A stretch of 32,809 bases of DNA from Oscillospiraceae bacterium (lineage in GTDB: Bacteria > Bacillota > Clostridia > Oscillospirales > Oscillospiraceae): NCBI GenBank assembly GCA_017419715.1, contig JAFOKO010000083.1, forward strand, positions 1-32,809, in the 5' to 3' direction. Each line of letters starts with the position of its first letter. The stretch's first letter is position 1. Shown one piece after another: positions 13,773 through 21,986 of this stretch. The position numbers and the translations under genes were made by a program. The notes under the pieces were generated by a model, which was not told where the DNA came from, did no database searches, and worked only from the letters and a program-made list of their open reading frames with translations.

Positions 13773-15248
13773 ATGCAACGGGAAAGCGGCATTCTGCTGC
13801 ACATTTCTTCTCTGCCTTCCCGGTATGGCATTGGAACCCTTGGTCGGGAAGCCCACCGCTTTATCGACTTTCTGAAATCTGCAGGCCAGCGCGATTGGCA
13901 GATTTTGCCCATCGGCCCCACCGGCTTTGGGGACAGCCCCTATCAGAGCTGTTCCATCTACGCCGGAAACCCCTATTTTGTGGACCTGGACGCTCTTGCG
14001 GAGGACGGCCTGCTCACGCCGGAGGATTTGACGGAAGCCTGTGTGGACACGCCGGGCCGGGTAGACTACGCGGCCCTCTACTGCAGTCGCCCGCCCCTGC
14101 TCGAACGAGCCTATCGACGGGGCAAGGCCAGCCGCAAGGCCGAATTTGCCGCCTTTCGGGCGGCAAATCCCTGGGTGGAGGACTACGCGCTCTTCACCGC
14201 CCTCAAGCACAGGTTCGGCATGCTGCCCTGGAACCAGTGGCCGGCGGCGGCTGCCGCCCGCGACATGGCGGCCCTGGCCCGCTTTCGTGAAGAACTGCAG
14301 GAGGAGATCTCCTGCCACGCCTTTACCCAATATCTGTTCTATGAACAGTGGGACCGCTTGGCCGCCTACGCCAAGGCCCAGGGCATTCGGATCATCGGGG
14401 ACCTCCCCATCTATGTGAGCATGGATTGCTGTGATGTGTGGCTGCACCCGGAGCTCTTCCAGCTGGACGCTGCCCGCTGTCCCGTCGCCGTCGCGGGCTG
14501 CCCGCCCGACGGCTTCTCCGAAGACGGACAGCTCTGGGGCAACCCGCTCTACGACTGGCCCCGACACGAAGCCAGCGGCTTCGCCTGGTGGCAGGAGCGG
14601 GTGCGGGCCTCTGCCCGCTTCTTCGATGTGATCCGCATCGACCACTTCCGGGGGCTGGAGAGCTACTGGGCCGTGCCCTACGGCGAAGAAACCGCCCGGG
14701 GCGGCCAATGGGTCGAGGGCCCCGGGCGCAAGCTGGTCCGGGCGCTGCAGGCGGGCGTACCACATGTGGAATTCATTGCCGAGGACTTGGGCTATCTTAC
14801 CCCGGCGGTAAAGCAGCTGCTTGCAGATTCCGGCTTTCCGGGGATGAAGGTGCTGGAATTTGCTTTCTACGGAGGCAACAGCGACTATCTACCCCACAAC
14901 CATGTGGTCAACAGCGTATGCTACACCGGCACCCACGACAACTTGACCCTGGCCCAATGGCTGGAAACCGAATCCGAGGAAACCGTAGCCCGAGCCGTGA
15001 ACTATCTGGGCCTCAACCGAGAGGAGGGCTATCTCCGAGGCATGCTCCGCGGCGGCATGAGCTCCGTAGCGCGCATTTTCATCGCCCAACTGCAGGACTG
15101 GCTGGGCTTGGGTGCGGAGGCCCGGATGAACACCCCAGGCGCACTGCACAGCAGCAACTGGAGCTGGCGGCTCACAGAGCTGCCTGGCGCCGCGCTCGCC
15201 GGAGAAATACTGGAAATGACAAGGCGATATGCCAGAACAGGAGAATAA
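13773..15248 (+). CDS. malQ: 4-alpha-glucanotransferase (amylomaltase, GH77)
   Basis: MalQ disproportionates maltodextrins in the cytoplasm during glycogen or starch breakdown. The 491-residue length is normal for GH77. Visible motifs: N-terminal RESGILLHISSLPSRYGIGT; GDSPYQS; catalytic nucleophile Asp290 in IRIDHFRG; acid/base Glu337 in IAEDLG; and transition-state Asp389 in TGTHDN. AGAGGTGA precedes the ATG. The stop is 3 nt from the greA start, whose ribosome binding site lies inside the malQ end. Confidence 0.96.
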   Translation: MQRESGILLHISSLPSRYGIGTLGREAHRFIDFLKSAGQRDWQILPIGPTGFGDSPYQSCSIYAGNPYFVDLDALAEDGLLTPEDLTEACVDTPGRVDYAALYCSRPPLLERAYRRGKASRKAEFAAFRAANPWVEDYALFTALKHRFGMLPWNQWPAAAAARDMAALARFREELQEEISCHAFTQYLFYEQWDRLAAYAKAQGIRIIGDLPIYVSMDCCDVWLHPELFQLDAARCPVAVAGCPPDGFSEDGQLWGNPLYDWPRHEASGFAWWQERVRASARFFDVIRIDHFRGLESYWAVPYGEETARGGQWVEGPGRKLVRALQAGVPHVEFIAEDLGYLTPAVKQLLADSGFPGMKVLEFAFYGGNSDYLPHNHVVNSVCYTGTHDNLTLAQWLETESEETVARAVNYLGLNREEGYLRGMLRGGMSSVARIFIAQLQDWLGLGAEARMNTPGALHSSNWSWRLTELPGAALAGEILEMTRRYARTGE

Positions 15249-15251
15249 CGC

Positions 15252-15758
15252 ATGCATGACAAGTTGACCAAACAGGACATTGCGCTCATGGAAAAGGAGC
15301 TGGAGGACCGCCGTTTGAACATCCGTCCTCAAATCATGGAGGAGGTCAAGCGGACCCGCGCCTTCGGCGATCTGAGCGAAAACTACGAATACAAGGCGGC
15401 CAAGGACGCCCAGCGCAAAAACGATTCCCGGATGCGCTATCTGGAAAACATGATCAAGACCGCCCGGATCATCGACGAGGACAAGGGCCGCCCCGGCGGG
15501 GCCAAGCTCTACGACCGGGTGACCCTCTGGCTGCCGGAGGACGAGGAGGAAATGGTGATCCAGGTGGTCTCCACCGTCCGCACCAACCCCGACGCGGGCC
15601 TGATCTCCCTGGAATCCCCCTTGGGCAAGGCCGTCCTGGGGGCGAAGGTGGGGGACGTGCTGAGCATCCAGGTCAACGAGAGCTATTCCTACGACGCCGA
15701 GGTCCGGGCCGTAGAGGAAGCCCAGGACGACGGCTCCGCCCCGCTGCTGCCCTACTAA
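15252..15758 (+). CDS. greA: Transcription elongation factor GreA
   Basis: GreA enters the RNA polymerase secondary channel and stimulates cleavage of backtracked transcripts. The 168-residue product has the N-terminal coiled-coil with the acidic tip motif FGDLSENYEYKAAKDAQ (Asp40 and Glu43 at the catalytic tip) and a C-terminal FKBP-like domain (ISLESPLGKAVLGAKVGD). The tail is about 10 residues longer than E. coli GreA. The start ATG follows AGGAGA, which overlaps the malQ end, so expression is likely coupled. Confidence 0.93.
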   Translation: MHDKLTKQDIALMEKELEDRRLNIRPQIMEEVKRTRAFGDLSENYEYKAAKDAQRKNDSRMRYLENMIKTARIIDEDKGRPGGAKLYDRVTLWLPEDEEEMVIQVVSTVRTNPDAGLISLESPLGKAVLGAKVGDVLSIQVNESYSYDAEVRAVEEAQDDGSAPLLPY

Positions 15759-15829
15759 CAGGGGACAATGGAAGCCCGCCTGTCGTGTCGGCAAGCTGCT
15801 GACCGCTCACCGCCCGGAGGCACCCTTCG

Positions 15830-15851
15830 GTAGCGCGGGCTGTTCGCCCGC
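15830..15851. repeat. GTAG-footed palindrome
   Basis: GTAG-C followed by GCGGGCT-GTT-CGCCCGC, a 7-position stem with one mismatch and a 3-nt loop. Same stem as the palindrome at 3086-3102. Confidence 0.6.
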
Positions 15852-15873
15852 CGTTTTCCAGACGCTCCAGGGG

Positions 15874-15925
15874 ATACGGATTCTCCGTCGCGCCGCGAAG
15901 CAAGTCCTTTGGGGCTCAGAATGAC
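15874..15925. repeat. Decayed half of the 'HPERS'-type repeat
   Basis: The reverse complement reads GTCATTCTGAGC at one end and GAGAATCCGT at the other, like the left arm at 3105-3132 but with a longer, diverged middle. The region 15759-16001 contains only repeats; no gene is supported. Confidence 0.55.
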
Positions 15926-15939
15926 AGGCGGGAAAGCCC

Positions 15940-15968
15940 GCAGGGGCGGCGTCCTCGACGCCCCGCGG
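15940..15968. repeat. Palindrome with degenerate foot
   Basis: GCAGGGGC, then GGCGTC-CTC-GACGCC, then CCGCGG. It matches the GTAGGG-stem-CCGC layout with C replacing T in the foot. A sister hairpin with the same loop is at 18303-18328. Confidence 0.6.
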
Positions 15969-16001
15969 CCCGTCGAACGAATAAACCCATGGTATACGCT
16001 G

Positions 16002-16048
16002 AAACGATAAGACGCTTCCGGACTTCGGAGGCGTCTTATCGTTTTCTT
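16002..16048. terminator. Bidirectional terminator between greA and the lipoprotein gene
   Basis: AAACGATAAGACGC pairs with GCGTCTTATCGTTT around a short secondary stem, followed by TTCTTT on the plus strand and preceded by a T-rich exit for the minus strand. It serves both converging units. Confidence 0.88.
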
Positions 16049-16116
16049 TCCAAGCAAAGAAAATATCAAATTGCAAATAATTTACCAGAATGGCTCGCTC
16101 TTATCGTGCCGCCATG

Positions 16117-17340
16117 CTATTCTGATCCCCGCTCCTCATCTCCGATTGTCTCAATGGGAAGCAGGGTCAGCTTGTGGCTGCCGATCTGGGTTTTGTCGAT
16201 ATAGCAGGAAATGGGGACTGTCGGCAAACCTGCGGTATTCAGGTAGATCCGATCGCTGGTGACGGCTGCGATACTCAATCCGTCCGGCAGTTCGATCTGG
16301 TCGAGCAGCTCATACCCCCTGGAAAGCAGATACAGGGTGTGATCTCCTTCGGAATCCTCGTTATAAGTCCCGGCGTAGATAAAATCTTCATCATAGTCGG
16401 CCCAGAAGATGTCCGCCACCGGCAGGCCGCAGTCCTTGACGGCGCCGGTTGCCAGATCCATCTCCCGGAAGCCCGGGTCTGTTTTTTCATAGAACATTTC
16501 CTGCTCCGTGTTCAGGACGCTCAGGTCCTGTTCAAAGTAGTACAGGGTGGAATCCGTGGCGTACATGCCGCCGACAGTTCGGGGCAGCAGCACCCGCTCC
16601 GCTCCGGTGGATACGTCAACTTCCACTAGCTTTTCATCGCACAGCGGCTCATCTTCATCATAGACGACGGTCGATAAGGTAGGACCGTACAGCTTGTCCT
16701 TGTAATACCAGTAAAAATGGCCGACCTTTTCCGTCAAAAGGTAGTCCGTGACGGTATAATCCGCCAGATTTAAGACGACCAGAAGATTGTCCTGCTGCCG
16801 CTCCACATCATAACTCGAGTCTCCCTGGAGAAACAGCTTGCCGTGGTGAAACGTATAGGAAAACATCAGTTTGGGATAATCTCTTTGATTGACGGTTGCC
16901 ACCACTTGATGATCGGTGCCGTCCAAATTCATTTTGACGATGTCCCACTGGCTGATATTGCTCGCGGACGTGGTCAAGGCGTAAAGCGCGCCGTCATAAT
17001 AGCCAAAGGTATTTCCGGCGTAGGCGTTGCAGTTTTGATCCTCGTGCCTGCAGTTGGACTTGCTGCAAAGGGGATAGAATGAATTTTCCCCCCTGGCGCA
17101 AAAATAAATCATTTCTCCGCCCATGGAAAAGTTCTCCAGTCCGTAGTAACAGCCCTCGGGCGTTTCGACGAAGCTCTGGATGGAAAACGCCTGGTTCCGA
17201 TCCTCGGGGGGAACCCGCAGCGCAAAGGCTTCCGTGCCGACGGGTGCGCCGGAGGCAGTTTCGACGGTTTCGGGCGTATTATCGCAGGCCGTAAGCAGAA
17301 GCGCAAATACGAAAAAAAATAGAAGCATCGTTTTTTTCAT
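16117..17340 (-). CDS. Secreted lipoprotein, DUF5050-like beta-propeller
   Basis: The 407-residue product begins with a lipoprotein signal peptide (lipobox LLTAC, Cys19) and then a repetitive series of short beta blades with patterns such as GYYDGALYALT, YYWYKDKLYGP and ADYDEDFIYAG, resembling DUF5050/propeller-type surface lipoproteins. A cysteine-rich turn (CARGENSFYPLCSKSNCRHE) near residue 80 recurs in gut Clostridia paralogues as far as I recall. AAGGAG precedes the ATG. No enzymatic motif is visible; a ligand-binding or sensor role is only a guess. It follows a small secreted protein gene and may share its promoter. Confidence 0.75.
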   Translation of the reverse strand: MKKTMLLFFFVFALLLTACDNTPETVETASGAPVGTEAFALRVPPEDRNQAFSIQSFVETPEGCYYGLENFSMGGEMIYFCARGENSFYPLCSKSNCRHEDQNCNAYAGNTFGYYDGALYALTTSASNISQWDIVKMNLDGTDHQVVATVNQRDYPKLMFSYTFHHGKLFLQGDSSYDVERQQDNLLVVLNLADYTVTDYLLTEKVGHFYWYYKDKLYGPTLSTVVYDEDEPLCDEKLVEVDVSTGAERVLLPRTVGGMYATDSTLYYFEQDLSVLNTEQEMFYEKTDPGFREMDLATGAVKDCGLPVADIFWADYDEDFIYAGTYNEDSEGDHTLYLLSRGYELLDQIELPDGLSIAAVTSDRIYLNTAGLPTVPISCYIDKTQIGSHKLTLLPIETIGDEERGSE

Positions 17341-17360
17341 TCCAAACTCCTTTTTGTTTC

Positions 17361-17404
17361 GTTCGGCTGTTGACCTGGAATATAATCCAGGCCAACAGCT
17401 GAAC
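17361..17404. other. Long inverted repeat between two secreted-protein genes
   Basis: GTTCGGCTGTTG-A-CCTGGA pairs with TCCAGG-C-CAACAGCTGAAC around a 6-nt loop. On the minus strand no U-run follows; instead the ribosome binding site of the lipoprotein gene begins about 10 nt later. It could stabilise the upstream message or reduce downstream expression. Confidence 0.55.
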
Positions 17405-17415
17405 GATCATCTCAC

Positions 17416-17784
17416 TTAATAATCATAGACGTAGCCCGTAAGCGCCTTATAGGCATAGTACATACGCCCCATTTGAACCTCTAAGCTCCTGCCGTTGAAT
17501 TCAATAGAACCGGCCGTCGATCCATTCTCCGAATACTGCATATTTCCATCAGTCCAATACCACTTACCGGACCCGTATTGCTTGTTTTTCACATACCCGC
17601 CTACTTTACAGGATACAAGACCTCCGCCGGCAACATTAAAACCTCCATAAACATGTGTGCCAGATAATGAGACATTTGCAACGTAGTAGTGTCCGTTGTA
17701 GTAGCCGGTTTTTGCAAAGGCAGTAATGCTCAAGGCAGATGCGGCGATAACCACAACCAGGAGTAATGCGATGACCTTTTTCAT
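17416..17784 (-). CDS. Small secreted protein of unknown function
   Basis: A 122-residue protein with a clear signal peptide (MKKVIALLLVVVIAASALSI, predicted cleavage after AFA). The mature part of about 97 residues is rich in Tyr, Gly and Asn and has one Cys (VSCKVGGYVKNKQYG). I do not recognise a family. The ATG at 17784 has AAAGGAC upstream; a longer in-frame extension would destroy the signal peptide. It has its own strong promoter and AT-richer composition than its neighbours. Possibly a cell-surface or stress-type exported protein; function unknown. Confidence 0.75.
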   Translation of the reverse strand: MKKVIALLLVVVIAASALSITAFAKTGYYNGHYYVANVSLSGTHVYGGFNVAGGGLVSCKVGGYVKNKQYGSGKWYWTDGNMQYSENGSTAGSIEFNGRSLEVQMGRMYYAYKALTGYVYDY

Positions 17785-17864
17785 AGTAAAAGTCCTTTCT
17801 ATAATATTTTTGACTTTGGGAATGCGGAATTGCGTTAACGCACAATGTTGCAACATATGCTCGG

Positions 17865-17893
17865 ATTATACCATATAGAAATGAAAAATTCAA
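17865..17893 (-). promoter_or_regulatory. Promoter of the small secreted protein
   Basis: TTGAAT (17893-17888), 17-nt spacer, TATAAT (17870-17865) on the minus strand. The roughly 75-nt leader contains two short palindromes (GTTGCAAC and TGCGTTAACGCA). Confidence 0.8.
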
Positions 17894-17957
17894 GTATTAT
17901 TTGATAAATTATTTAGTATATATATATATTTATACAGTCTTGTGCGCACCGCTGCAG

Positions 17958-17997
17958 TCCCACGCAAGCCTTCTCCCAGGGGAAGGCTTGCGTGGGA
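17958..17997. repeat. 16-bp perfect inverted repeat
   Basis: TCCCACGCAAGCCTTC and its exact complement are separated by 8 nt. It opens a repeat cluster running to 18357 in which no gene is supported. No U-run follows on either side. Confidence 0.65.
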
Positions 17998-18071
17998 GTG
18001 GATGCACAGAACGGGAAATGCTCCCAGCGGCGCACTTGGGCAGCGCCGTGATTCCGGGTTCCATAGCGAGT

Positions 18072-18184
18072 GTAGGGACAAGCATCGCTTGTCCGCATAT
18101 GGACAGCGTCTGATTGCCCGCGCTGGATTTGCCTGCGGCAAATTGCATTCGTTCCGAATGTGAGCGCACACTGTGCGCCCCTAC
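18072..18184. repeat. Long REPIN-like element with serial hairpins
   Basis: The left end is GTAGGG with ACAAGC-ATC-GCTTGT and CCGC; the right end is GCGCAC-ACT-GTGCGC then CCCTAC. Between them lie two more triloop hairpins, TTTGCC-TGC-GGCAAA and CATTCG-TTC-CGAATG. Total 113 bp. Confidence 0.75.
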
Positions 18185-18253
18185 GGCGGGAACAGAAAAC
18201 ACCCATTAGCAGCACATAGTATGCACCACGCGACCAGCTGCCCCGCATGTCAA

Positions 18254-18357
18254 TTCTTACTTCTTACCTCTTACTTCGTACCTGTCACTCGTCGGGACAT
18301 TCGGGGCATCGAGGACGCCGCCCCCTACACGTCGCCTGTCACCTGTCACTCAGTCAC
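18254..18357. repeat. Degenerate heptamer arrays
   Basis: From 18254 five 7-nt units follow one another: TTCTTAC, TTCTTAC, CTCTTAC, TTCGTAC, CTGTCAC. After a palindrome, CCTGTCA, CCTGTCA and CTCAGTCA follow up to the end of the carboxypeptidase gene. The second set resembles the reverse complement of the array at 3245-3272. Confidence 0.6.
18303..18328. repeat. Palindrome ending in CTAC
   Basis: GGCATC-GAG-GACGCC, a 6-bp stem (one G-T pair) with a 3-nt loop, followed by G and CCCCCTAC. It is the same stem family as 15940-15968, in opposite orientation. Confidence 0.6.
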
Positions 18358-19856
18358 AGCCCGTAGATCTCTGTGAATTTCTTCTCCAGGTAATCGGTGA
18401 AATACTTGGGATCGAAGGGCTCACCCACAGCGCGCTCCAGCAGCTCCATGGGATCGTACATCGCGCCGTGCTTCCAGATATGCTCCTCCAGCCAGCCGGT
18501 AATGGGGCTGAGGTCGCCGGAGCGGATGGCGCCTTCCACGTCCACGGTCTGCTTCATCTTCGCCAGCATCTGGGCACCGTAGGCGGAGCCCAGGGCGTAG
18601 GAGGGGAAGTAGCCCACGTTGCCGTTGGACCAATGGCTGTCCTGGAGGACGCCCCGGCGGTCGTCGGGCACATCGATGCCCAGGTATTCCTTATACTTGG
18701 CGTTCCAGATCTTCGGCAGATCCTCTACGGCGATGCTGCCGTCAAAGAGGCCCTTCTCGATCTCATAGCGGACCAGCACATGGAGGGCGTAGGTCAGCTC
18801 GTCCGCCTCGGTGCGGATCAGGCTGGGCTCGGCCTTGTTCACCGCCAGATACATCTGCTCCGCGGTGACGCCCTTGAGCTGCTCCGGAAAGAGCTCCCGC
18901 ATTTTGGGGAAGATCAGCGAAATGAATTCCCGGCTGCGGCCCACGTAGTTCTCCATGAACCGGGACTGGCTCTCGTGCATGGACATGGAAACACCGCCCC
19001 GGAGAATGGTGCCTTCCAGCGCGTCGGCGCTGTGGAGCTCGTACAGGGCGTGGCCGCCCTCGTGGATCACGGAGTACATGGAGTAGACGGGGTTTTCCTC
19101 ATGGTAATGGGTGGTGATCCGCACGTCCTTCTTGTTGAACATGGTGGTGAAGGGGTGCTCCGTCTCCCCGATGGTGCAGCGCCTCTTATTGATGGTGATG
19201 ACGTCCATCAGATAGTCGGAGAACTGCCGCTGAGCCTCGATGGGATAGCGCTTCCCCCAGATAAAGCTGTCGTCCACCTGGGGCTTTGCCATGACCTTTT
19301 TCAGCAGGGGAACGATCCGCTCCTTGAGGGCGTTGAAGAAGGCGTCTGTCTTCTCCATGTTGAGGCCCCGCTCATAGCGATCCAATTGGGTGTCGTAGGG
19401 CGCGCTGTCAGGCCTATAGTATTTGGCAAAGCGGACATTGGTGGCAAAAATATCCTTGATATAGGGCGCAAAGGCGGCAAAATCGCTGTCCAGCTTGGCC
19501 TTGTGCCAAACGGCGTTGGCTTTGTTCAGCAGCGCCACATAAGCGACAAATTCGTCCTGAGGAACGGACGCGGTGAATTCCTTTTGGCGCTGAAAGACTT
19601 CGATCTCCCGGCGCTCCTGGGCGCTCAGCTCCTCCGGGTGGCACTTCAAATGATCGACTGCCTCGTTCAGCTCTTTGCCGGTCTCAATCTGGTAGTCACA
19701 TTGGGAGAGATAGGACAGGGTCTTGCCGCGGCCCTCGGCGGATTCCGCCGGAGCGGCTGTGTCGCCGTCAAAGTGCAGCACGCCCATGGCGTGCCGTAGG
19801 GCATGCATCTCTTCGTTTTTTTCGCGGTAGATTTTCAGGGCTTCCTGGGTGGTCAT
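18354..19856 (-). CDS. M32 family carboxypeptidase (Taq-type)
   Basis: A 500-residue zinc carboxypeptidase that trims C-terminal residues from peptides in the cytoplasm. The metal motif HEGGH is at residues 265-269, with the third ligand Glu295 in HESQSRF about 30 residues later, the usual spacing for M32. Other family blocks are DVRITTHYHEENP and SALGSAYG-type sequence near the end. Length is standard. AAAGGAGG precedes the ATG at 19856, which overlaps the psuG stop by 4 nt (ATGA), so it is translationally coupled to psuG. Confidence 0.94.
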   Translation of the reverse strand: MTTQEALKIYREKNEEMHALRHAMGVLHFDGDTAAPAESAEGRGKTLSYLSQCDYQIETGKELNEAVDHLKCHPEELSAQERREIEVFQRQKEFTASVPQDEFVAYVALLNKANAVWHKAKLDSDFAAFAPYIKDIFATNVRFAKYYRPDSAPYDTQLDRYERGLNMEKTDAFFNALKERIVPLLKKVMAKPQVDDSFIWGKRYPIEAQRQFSDYLMDVITINKRRCTIGETEHPFTTMFNKKDVRITTHYHEENPVYSMYSVIHEGGHALYELHSADALEGTILRGGVSMSMHESQSRFMENYVGRSREFISLIFPKMRELFPEQLKGVTAEQMYLAVNKAEPSLIRTEADELTYALHVLVRYEIEKGLFDGSIAVEDLPKIWNAKYKEYLGIDVPDDRRGVLQDSHWSNGNVGYFPSYALGSAYGAQMLAKMKQTVDVEGAIRSGDLSPITGWLEEHIWKHGAMYDPMELLERAVGEPFDPKYFTDYLEKKFTEIYGL

Positions 19857-20785
19857 GTTTTTTCCTCCTTTAATTTGCATAATTCGCATGCAGTCTGTGC
19901 CGCGAGCTTTGCGTTGTGATACACCAATTGGATATTCGATGCCAGGCTGTCACCGCCGGTGAGCTCCTTGACCTTGGCCAGCAGGTACGGCGTGGTAGCC
20001 TTGCCGTGGATGCCGTCCTTGACAGACTGGGCGATGGCCTCGTCAATGGCCTGGTTGATCACATGGAAGTCCATGGCGTACTGCTCCGGGATGGGGTTTG
20101 CCACCAGAATGCCGCCCTTGAGGCCCAGGTCCCGCTGGACCTGGAAGACCTTCGCCAGCTCTGCAGGACTGTCGATGCGGTAGTCCAGCTCGAAGCCGCT
20201 CTGGCGGGTGTAGAAGGCGGGCAGTTCCTTCGTCTGATAGCCCAGAACGGGCACGCCGTGCGTCTCCAGATATTCCAGCGTGCGCCCCAGGTCCAGGATG
20301 GACTTTGCCCCGGCACAGACCACCATAACAGGAGTATTGGCCAGCTCCTCCAGGTCGGCGGAGATGTCCATGCTGGTCTCCGCCCCCCGGTGCACGCCAC
20401 CGATGCCGCCGGTGGCAAAAATCGAAATGCCCGCCATGTGGGCGATCATCATGGTCGTGGTAACGGTGGTTGCGCCATCCATTCCCTTGGCCACCAGCAC
20501 TGGCAGGTCTCGGCGGCTGGCCTTGGTGACAGCCTGCCCGGTTTGGCCCAGATACGCGATCTCCTCCGGCGTAAGGCCAGCCTTGAGCCGTCCGCCCAGA
20601 ATGGCGATCGTGGCAGGGACGGCCCCGTTGTCCCGGACGAGCTGCTCCACATGCAGGGCGGTTTCCACATTCTGGGGATAGGGCATGCCGTGGGAAATGA
20701 TGGTGGACTCCAGCGCTACCACCGGTTTTCCGGCGGCAAGCGCCGTATTGACTTCCGGGTTTACATCCAGATAAGTTCGATTCAT
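19853..20785 (-). CDS. psuG: Pseudouridine-5'-phosphate glycosidase
   Basis: PsuG cleaves pseudouridine 5'-phosphate to uracil and ribose 5-phosphate. The 310-residue length matches the family. Signatures: VALESTIISHGMPYPQN (about 23-39), GGIGGVHRGAE (about 126-136) and CAGAKSILDLG with Lys161, the equivalent of the Schiff-base lysine. AAGGAGG lies 8 nt before the ATG at 20785. The usual partner, pseudouridine kinase PsuK, is not adjacent; the next gene is a carboxypeptidase overlapping by 4 nt. Confidence 0.95.
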   Translation of the reverse strand: MNRTYLDVNPEVNTALAAGKPVVALESTIISHGMPYPQNVETALHVEQLVRDNGAVPATIAILGGRLKAGLTPEEIAYLGQTGQAVTKASRRDLPVLVAKGMDGATTVTTTMMIAHMAGISIFATGGIGGVHRGAETSMDISADLEELANTPVMVVCAGAKSILDLGRTLEYLETHGVPVLGYQTKELPAFYTRQSGFELDYRIDSPAELAKVFQVQRDLGLKGGILVANPIPEQYAMDFHVINQAIDEAIAQSVKDGIHGKATTPYLLAKVKELTGGDSLASNIQLVYHNAKLAAQTACELCKLKEEKT

Positions 20786-20871
20786 GGGTAGAGCCTCCTT
20801 CATTTTGGGATGAAGCAATCTTTCTGCACAAACTTCACAGGGCGCATTAAGATTCCCCGGTCTCTTTGAAC

Positions 20872-20900
20872 ATCATACCACAAATGTCTCAAAATGGCAA
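20872..20900 (-). promoter_or_regulatory. psuG promoter
   Basis: TTGCCA (20900-20895), 17-nt spacer, TATGAT (20877-20872) on the minus strand. Confidence 0.75.
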
Positions 20901-20966
20901 TGTTGCCAGCAAAATGATTTCCGCACGCACTTCCATGTTGTCTTCTCCGCTTTCCCACGAAAAAAC

Positions 20967-20995
20967 TTGCATCTTTCCCTGGGTTGTGCTATTAT
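20967..20995 (+). promoter_or_regulatory. holB-ricT promoter
   Basis: TTGCAT (20967-20972), 17-nt spacer ending in TGC, and TATTAT (20990-20995): an extended -10 promoter about 25 nt before the holB start. Confidence 0.75.
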
Positions 20996-21026
20996 AAATT
21001 GTCAAGTGATTTTAGGGGGTGTTGGC

Positions 21027-21986
21027 ATGGAGGCGCTTTTGGGCAATGCGCGGCTGAAATCCGGCCTTGCCGCCGCCTTTGCATCCGACCGGCTCTCCCA
21101 CTGCTACCTGCTGGCTGGGCCGGAGGGCAGCGGAAAACACACCCTGGCCCGCATTCTGGCCGCCGCCATGGAATGCACCGCCGGTGCCAAGCGGCCCTGT
21201 GGGGTCTGCCTGCAGTGCCGCAAGGTGCTGGACGGGATGCACCCGGATGTGATCACCGTGGACGATCCCACGAAAAAGACTGTCACCGTGGAACAGATCC
21301 GCAACGCCCGGACAGATGTCTATATCAAACCCAACGAGGGTAGGCGGAAGATCTATGTCATTCCCCGAGCCATGGACATGAACCCCGCCGCACAGAACGC
21401 CCTGCTCAAGGTCATTGAGGAGCCCCCCGATTACGCGGCCTTCCTCCTGTTGACCGACGCCGCCGAACAGCTGTTGCCCACAATTCGCTCCCGCTCTGTC
21501 ACCCTGCACCTCAGCCCGTTGCCCGAGACCGAAGGGCTGGACGCACTGGCGGCACGCCGTCCCGACAAGGACCCCGCTACCCGGGCCGAGGCCTGGGCGC
21601 GTGCGGAGGGTTGGTTGGGGCAGGCGCTCCGCTTGTTGGAGGAAGGGGAAAGCCTCGCGCCGGAGACCCAGCGCTTCGCCGCCTGTTTTGCCCGCCGGGA
21701 CAAGCTGGAGCTTACGGAGCTGCTGGTCCCTCTGGAACGGCAGAAGCGAGAGCAGCTGATTCCCCTGTTCCAGCAATGGATCGCGCTTCTGGACCAGGCG
21801 CTGGCCGTCCGTGCTGGGCGACCCGGGCGCTGGGAAGCCGCCGAACGCATTGGCCGCGTCCGCACCTCCGCCGAAAGCCTCAACGCCCTTCGGCGCCTGC
21901 AGCAGGCCGTGGAGCTGCTAAACGGCAATATCAGCCCCGGCGCCGTGTGCGGCGCGTTGCAGGTGTGGCTGGATGTGTCAAAATAG
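21027..21986 (+). CDS. holB: DNA polymerase III delta' subunit
   Basis: HolB is the non-ATPase clamp-loader arm that helps load the sliding clamp. The 319-residue protein has an AAA+ domain with a P-loop-like GPEGSGKHT (31-39), the four-Cys zinc module (Cys50, 58, 61, 64), the RRKIYVIPRAMDMNPAAQNA segment, and LLKVIEEPP, diagnostic for the tau/delta' group. An IRSRS motif occupies the arginine-finger region. The ATG at 21027 follows GGGGGT. It lies upstream of ricT, the arrangement known from Bacillus (holB-yaaT). Confidence 0.92.
   Translation: MEALLGNARLKSGLAAAFASDRLSHCYLLAGPEGSGKHTLARILAAAMECTAGAKRPCGVCLQCRKVLDGMHPDVITVDDPTKKTVTVEQIRNARTDVYIKPNEGRRKIYVIPRAMDMNPAAQNALLKVIEEPPDYAAFLLLTDAAEQLLPTIRSRSVTLHLSPLPETEGLDALAARRPDKDPATRAEAWARAEGWLGQALRLLEEGESLAPETQRFAACFARRDKLELTELLVPLERQKREQLIPLFQQWIALLDQALAVRAGRPGRWEAAERIGRVRTSAESLNALRRLQQAVELLNGNISPGAVCGALQVWLDVSK

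Noticed and set aside
13620..14765. Long open frame opposite malQ
   Set aside because: Antisense shadow of a GH77 gene with intact catalytic residues; composition is artefactual.
17890..18376. Several overlapping short frames in the repeat cluster
   Set aside because: All cross palindromes and heptamer repeats on both strands, lack ribosome binding sites, and have no recognisable protein character.
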